In this document: in pieces, positions 59,012 to 62,530 of the stretch | How the letters are laid out: each line of letters begins with the position of its first letter | How positions within the stretch are numbered: the first letter of the stretch is position 1 | From: Saccharofermentans sp. | Lineage (GTDB): Bacteria > Bacillota > Clostridia > Saccharofermentanales > Saccharofermentanaceae | Assembly (NCBI GenBank): GCA_024403715.1 | Contig: JAKSRJ010000012.1 | Span: 1-62,530 of the forward strand | Reading direction: 5' to 3' | Length of the DNA: 62,530 nucleotides | The notes under the pieces: model-generated | The model's input: only the letters and a program-made list of their open reading frames with translations | Told to the model about the DNA's origin: nothing | The model's database searches: none | Translations under genes and position numbers: made by a program

Positions 59012-59704
59012 GTGTTTTTGTTAGTTAGGAAAAATAGCATATTTAATAGGTTTGTAGCGGTTCTTCTAGCTATTATTGTAATTTTTACGATAGCTGAGCC
59101 TGCGTGTGCAGCTTCTCGTTATGAGAAATTTGAACTCATGTGGATGAATGCTACAGATGAAGAGCGATATTATATGCCTTCTGAAGTTAAAGCCTATGCA
59201 TGTGGTCTTTCTACTTACGATTTTATTTTCTTTGCGAGAGTAATCGAGGGTGAAGGCGCTGATGATGTGGACAATATCACTGATAAAGTCCTAGTTGCTA
59301 TTACTGTATTGAATAGAACAAATTGCGGAAGGTGGCCTACTTCAAGAGTTTTATCGACACTACAAAGACCTGGGCAGTTTGAAGTAGTTAACAGTGAGAC
59401 TCATGAATGCCATTGTGCTAGATCACTCGATTCTGAATGGTCGATAGTTATGGCATATAGGTTGGTTGAACAACGCGCTGTTAGTTGTCATATGGTTTAC
59501 TATAACGCATATGGCTTTACTGGTTATTCAAGGCAGTTTACTAATTATGCGTATTTTGGTGGTAATTATTTTTCAGTCATTGACTGTAGTTGCGATTCTT
59601 GTTTGCAAAGACAGCCTGAAGATTGGGATATAAATGAAGTAGAGATGATGCCGGATGATTTCGTTGTACTTCGTCCAAGCAATGTCGAAGCACACTATGT
59701 ATAA
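59012..59704 (+). CDS. Cell wall hydrolase, SleB-like (Hydrolase_2)
   Basis: This is a 230-residue exported protein: signal peptide with hydrophobic core at about 14-31 and cleavage near PACAAS, then a SleB-type domain with [13 protein letters not shown] (probable catalytic Glu), [15 protein letters not shown] and a PGQFEVV segment. The family degrades cortex or wall peptidoglycan as a lytic transglycosylase. C-terminal CSCDSC is unusual and could form disulfides. The GTG start has no ribosome site. Confidence 0.83.
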   Translation: MFLLVRKNSIFNRFVAVLLAIIVIFTIAEPACAASRYEKFELMWMNATDEERYYMPSEVKAYACGLSTYDFIFFARVIEGEGADDVDNITDKVLVAITVLNRTNCGRWPTSRVLSTLQRPGQFEVVNSETHECHCARSLDSEWSIVMAYRLVEQRAVSCHMVYYNAYGFTGYSRQFTNYAYFGGNYFSVIDCSCDSCLQRQPEDWDINEVEMMPDDFVVLRPSNVEAHYV

Positions 59705-59730
59705 GTAATTTATTTTTTGGAGGTACTAAT

Positions 59731-60975
59731 ATGTACGACAAGATTAAGGCACAGGATCCAGAAATCTACTCAGCTATTATGGATGAGCTTGGAAGACAGA
59801 GAGATAAGATTGAGCTTATCGCTTCTGAGAACATCGTATCTGAAGCTGTTATGGAGGCTGCTGGTTCCGTATTAACTAACAAGTATGCTGAGGGTTATCC
59901 TGGAAAGAGATACTACGGTGGTTGTGAGTTCGTAGATGTAGTAGAGCAGCTTGCCATTGATAGAGCAAAGCAGCTTTTTGGTGCTCAGTACGTTAATGTA
60001 CAACCACACTCTGGTGCTCAGGCTAACACAGCTGTTTATTACGCAATCCTTGAGCCAGGTGATACAATTCTTGGTATGGACCTCTCTCACGGTGGTCACC
60101 TTACACATGGTATGAAGCTTAATGTTTCAGGTAGAATCTACAATTCTGAGTTCTATCAGGTTAACAAGGAGACTGGTGTTCTTGATTACGAGGAAGTAAG
60201 ACAGCGTGCTTTGGAAGTAAAGCCTAAGGTTATTGTTGCTGGTGCTTCTGCTTATCCAAGAATCATCGATTTCAATAAGTTCAGAGAAATCGCTGATGAG
60301 GTTGGTGCATATCTTTTTGTTGATATGGCTCATATCGCGGGTCTCGTTGCTGCAGGTCTTCATCCAAACCCAGTTCCAGTAGCTGATATTACAACAACTA
60401 CAACTCACAAGACTTTGAGAGGTACACGTGGTGGTATTATCATGTGTAACGATGAGGCTCTTGCTAAGAAGATTAATTCTGCAGTATTCCCAGGACAGCA
60501 GGGTGGTCCTTTGATGCATATTATTGCTGCTAAGGCAATTGCTTTTAAGGAAGCTTTGTCTCCAGAGTTCAGAGATTATGCTAACCAGATTGTTAAGAAT
60601 GCAAAGGCTATGTCTGATGCACTTCTTGCTCGTGGCGTAAATCTCGTTTCTGGTGGTACAGATAACCACCTTATGCTTATTGACCTTCGTGGAACAGGTA
60701 TCACAGGTAAGGAACTCCAGCTTCGTCTTGACGACTGTAATATCACAGCTAATAAGAACACAATTCCATTTGATCCTGAGAAGCCATTTATTACTTCTGG
60801 TGTAAGAATTGGTACTCCAGCTGTAACTACTCGTGGTATGAAGGAAGAGGATATGGTTGAGATTGCTGATCTCATCTCAATCTGTATCTTCGACTACGAG
60901 AATAAGAAGGATGAGGTTATTAAGAGAGTTGCTGCTCTTACAGAGAAGTATCCTCTTTACCCTGACTTCAACTAA
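59731..60975 (+). CDS. glyA: Serine hydroxymethyltransferase
   Basis: This is a 414-residue PLP enzyme with [23 protein letters not shown] and the PLP lysine in [14 protein letters not shown]. It interconverts serine and glycine and charges tetrahydrofolate with a one-carbon unit. GGAGGT precedes the ATG. Codon use is of the highly expressed class. Its TAA overlaps the rarA ATG (TAATG). Confidence 0.98.
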   Translation: MYDKIKAQDPEIYSAIMDELGRQRDKIELIASENIVSEAVMEAAGSVLTNKYAEGYPGKRYYGGCEFVDVVEQLAIDRAKQLFGAQYVNVQPHSGAQANTAVYYAILEPGDTILGMDLSHGGHLTHGMKLNVSGRIYNSEFYQVNKETGVLDYEEVRQRALEVKPKVIVAGASAYPRIIDFNKFREIADEVGAYLFVDMAHIAGLVAAGLHPNPVPVADITTTTTHKTLRGTRGGIIMCNDEALAKKINSAVFPGQQGGPLMHIIAAKAIAFKEALSPEFRDYANQIVKNAKAMSDALLARGVNLVSGGTDNHLMLIDLRGTGITGKELQLRLDDCNITANKNTIPFDPEKPFITSGVRIGTPAVTTRGMKEEDMVEIADLISICIFDYENKKDEVIKRVAALTEKYPLYPDFN

Positions 60976-62288
60976 TGTCAGATAAGGATTTAAGTAGACA
61001 ACCACTGTCTTATAGAATGGCTCCTAGAAGTCTCGACGAATACGTTGGTCAGGAGCATATTATCGGAAAAGGCAAAATGCTAAGAAGGATGATTGAGGCG
61101 GATAGACTGTCCTCAGTCATCCTTTTTGGACCTCCGGGAACTGGTAAGACAGCTTTGGCAAGGGTTATTGCTAATTCGACGACCTCAAAGTTTCAATCGC
61201 TTAATGCAGTTACCTCAGGTGTAGGTGACATTAAGCGAGTTATTGATGATGCATTAAATCCAATACTTTCAGAGGGTAAGAGGACGGTTCTATTTATCGA
61301 TGAGATACATCGTTTTAATAAGCTTCAGCAGGATGCTTTACTCCCTTATGTTGAGGATGGCACTGTTATATTGGTAGGAGCTACGACAGAGAATCCGTTC
61401 TTTGAGGTTAATAAAGCTTTGGTATCACGTTCTACTGTACTTCAGCTATATCCTCTCACTGATGAAAATATTGTAACTATTATTAAGAATTCTATCGAAG
61501 ACAAAGAACGTGGGTTTGGTCTTACTGACATTTCTGTTTCTGATTCAACTTTAAGTAAAATTGCAGCTTTATCAGGAGGAGATGCTCGAAATGCACTTAA
61601 GGCTTTTGAGCTTGCTGTTATTACTACCCCAGCTGATAGTAATGGCACTATAGTAATTACTGATGAAGTTGTAAGTGACTGCATGCAAAAACGAACAGTT
61701 ATTTTCGATAAAGACGGAGAAAGCCATTACGATAATATTAGTGCGATGATTAAATCTATGCGTGGTTCAAATCCTGACGCAGCAGTTTTATATTTGGCTC
61801 GTGCACTAGCTGGTGGAGAAGATATTGAGTTTTTGGCTAGAAGAATTGTTATATGTGCAGCTGAGGATGTTGGACTTGCAAATCCTAATGCACTGTTAGT
61901 CGCTAATGCTGCATATCAGGCAGCTGCGTCAGTTGGTATGCCAGAGGCTCGAATACCACTTGCTGAAGCGGCAATTATAGTTGCTACTTCACCAAAATCT
62001 AATGCAGCTTATTTGGCTATTAATAAAGCATTAGATGATGTTAATAATGGTGATACAGGTACTGTACCAATGCATCTTCGTAATGCTCCTGCTAAGGGTA
62101 TGGAATATCTGGGGTATTCAGTGGGATATAAGTATCCGCATGATTATCCTGGGCATGTAACTAAGCAGGAGTATATGACTGATGTAACTCGTGGTAGGAA
62201 GTATTATGAACCTACCGATATAGGTTATGAAAAGAGAATTACTGAATACCTAGATTATGTTGAAAGGATGACCAATAACAATGAATAA
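60975..62288 (+). CDS. rarA: Replication-associated recombination protein RarA (MgsA)
   Basis: This is a 437-residue AAA+ ATPase related to clamp-loader subunits: RPxxLDEYVGQEH-like start, Walker A FGPPGTGKTAL, Walker [10 protein letters not shown], sensor GATTENPFFEVN and the C-terminal tetramer domain with VGMPEARIPLAEAA. It acts at stalled replication forks. It is translationally coupled to glyA. Confidence 0.95.
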   Translation: MSDKDLSRQPLSYRMAPRSLDEYVGQEHIIGKGKMLRRMIEADRLSSVILFGPPGTGKTALARVIANSTTSKFQSLNAVTSGVGDIKRVIDDALNPILSEGKRTVLFIDEIHRFNKLQQDALLPYVEDGTVILVGATTENPFFEVNKALVSRSTVLQLYPLTDENIVTIIKNSIEDKERGFGLTDISVSDSTLSKIAALSGGDARNALKAFELAVITTPADSNGTIVITDEVVSDCMQKRTVIFDKDGESHYDNISAMIKSMRGSNPDAAVLYLARALAGGEDIEFLARRIVICAAEDVGLANPNALLVANAAYQAAASVGMPEARIPLAEAAIIVATSPKSNAAYLAINKALDDVNNGDTGTVPMHLRNAPAKGMEYLGYSVGYKYPHDYPGHVTKQEYMTDVTRGRKYYEPTDIGYEKRITEYLDYVERMTNNNE

Positions 62289-62530
62289 GAGGATACTGAG
62301 CTTTGTATTAACTGTTGCTATCGCGATTGGTATGTTTACTGGATGTGCTAATAATAAGGCAGATGAATTCGTTACAATAGATAATGTTAATACTTCTTCT
62401 GTTAATGTATCAGAGGGCTATTTTCAGTCTATTTTTACAGGCGATGTAGAATTGTTCGAGGCATGCTATCCATCTAGTTTTTTCTATATGGAAAGTGGTG
62501 AAGAGAGATTTAATCCTGATTCGCTGATGG
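62281..62530 (+). CDS. Lipoprotein, 3' end outside window
   Basis: The visible 83 codons start MNKRILSFVLTVAIAIGMFTGC: a signal peptide with lipobox FTGC, so a lipid-anchored exported protein. The rest (DEFVTIDNVNT...) shows no recognised motif. The ATG overlaps the rarA stop by eight bases, with AAGGATG as ribosome site inside rarA. The gene runs off the window. Confidence 0.8.
   Translation, partial: MNKRILSFVLTVAIAIGMFTGCANNKADEFVTIDNVNTSSVNVSEGYFQSIFTGDVELFEACYPSSFFYMESGEERFNPDSLM

Noticed and set aside
1..62530. CRISPR arrays, insertion sequences, prophage or integrase genes
   Set aside because: I found no regularly spaced repeats, transposase, integrase or phage structural motifs in the translated genes.

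Overview
The window is a 62.5 kb piece of a bacterial chromosome with AT-rich DNA, densely packed genes, frequent AGGAGG-type ribosome binding sites and short Rho-independent terminators. The gene content points to a monoderm Clostridia-type Firmicute, probably an anaerobic gut or rumen organism. Supporting markers are a threonyl T-box leader, RicT (YaaT), YqeG, YsxC, QueH, RqcH, ThiI with a dedicated cysteine desulfurase, meso-diaminopimelate dehydrogenase, PepV and PepD dipeptidases, tmRNA and a 2[4Fe-4S] ferredoxin. I cannot name the species. I saw no insertion sequence, prophage, CRISPR array or replication origin, so this reads as core chromosome with a few lineage-specific inserts.

Layout. 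Bases 1-3300: a cut-off amidase-family gene, a zinc-ribbon protein, tmRNA, a short-chain dehydrogenase followed by the collapsed remnant of an iron alcohol dehydrogenase, and a TauE/SafE permease. Bases 3300-7000: a small unknown protein, a YgjP-type metalloprotease, a HAD phosphatase, ddh (reverse strand) and a cytidylate-kinase-like protein. Bases 7060-12580: a three-gene cassette of sodium/solute symporter, FAD dehydrogenase and a fused TIM-barrel/acyl-CoA synthetase protein, with codon choice like the ribosomal genes of this window. Bases 12650-12850: two tRNAs. Bases 12960-22130: one nearly gapless run of DeoR regulator, sialate-esterase-like pseudoenzyme, AraC regulator, folE, folP, folB-folK fusion, an Asn/Arg-rich disordered protein, tmk, holB and ricT. 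It is followed by a ferredoxin too short for ordinary ORF cut-offs.

Bases 22470-32050 carry an anchored unknown protein, PepD, a DUF819 membrane protein, a membrane protein, a peptidase-E-like protein, pyrimidine-nucleoside phosphorylase, ruvC-ruvA-ruvB and queH. Bases 32045-37400 (reverse) run engB, two PRPP-synthetase paralogues, a small Ser/Lys-rich membrane protein and rqcH. Then come comEC, aspartate kinase (reverse), yqeG, and rluB with a two-component system (reverse). A divergent pair of lipoproteins follows, then an RNA methyltransferase and an RluA-type pseudouridine synthase. Bases 48070-53450 hold the T-box leader with thrS, pepV (reverse), and rpsB-tsf with a structured leader. 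The last 9 kb carry nifS-thiI, envelope genes (a D,D-carboxypeptidase, a hydrolase, a cell-wall hydrolase), glyA, rarA and a lipoprotein cut off by the window end.

Most striking for follow-up are: (i) the symporter/FAD enzyme/TIM-barrel-acyl-CoA-ligase cassette; (ii) a sialate-O-acetylesterase-like protein that has lost every visible catalytic motif; (iii) a repeated arrangement in which a -10 box sits 5-7 nt from the start codon with no Shine-Dalgarno sequence, suggesting leaderless mRNAs; (iv) tandem PRPP synthetases of which one lacks the catalytic lysine; and (v) a shared palindrome built from TTTGTCG around engB, comEC and the PRPP synthetase genes.
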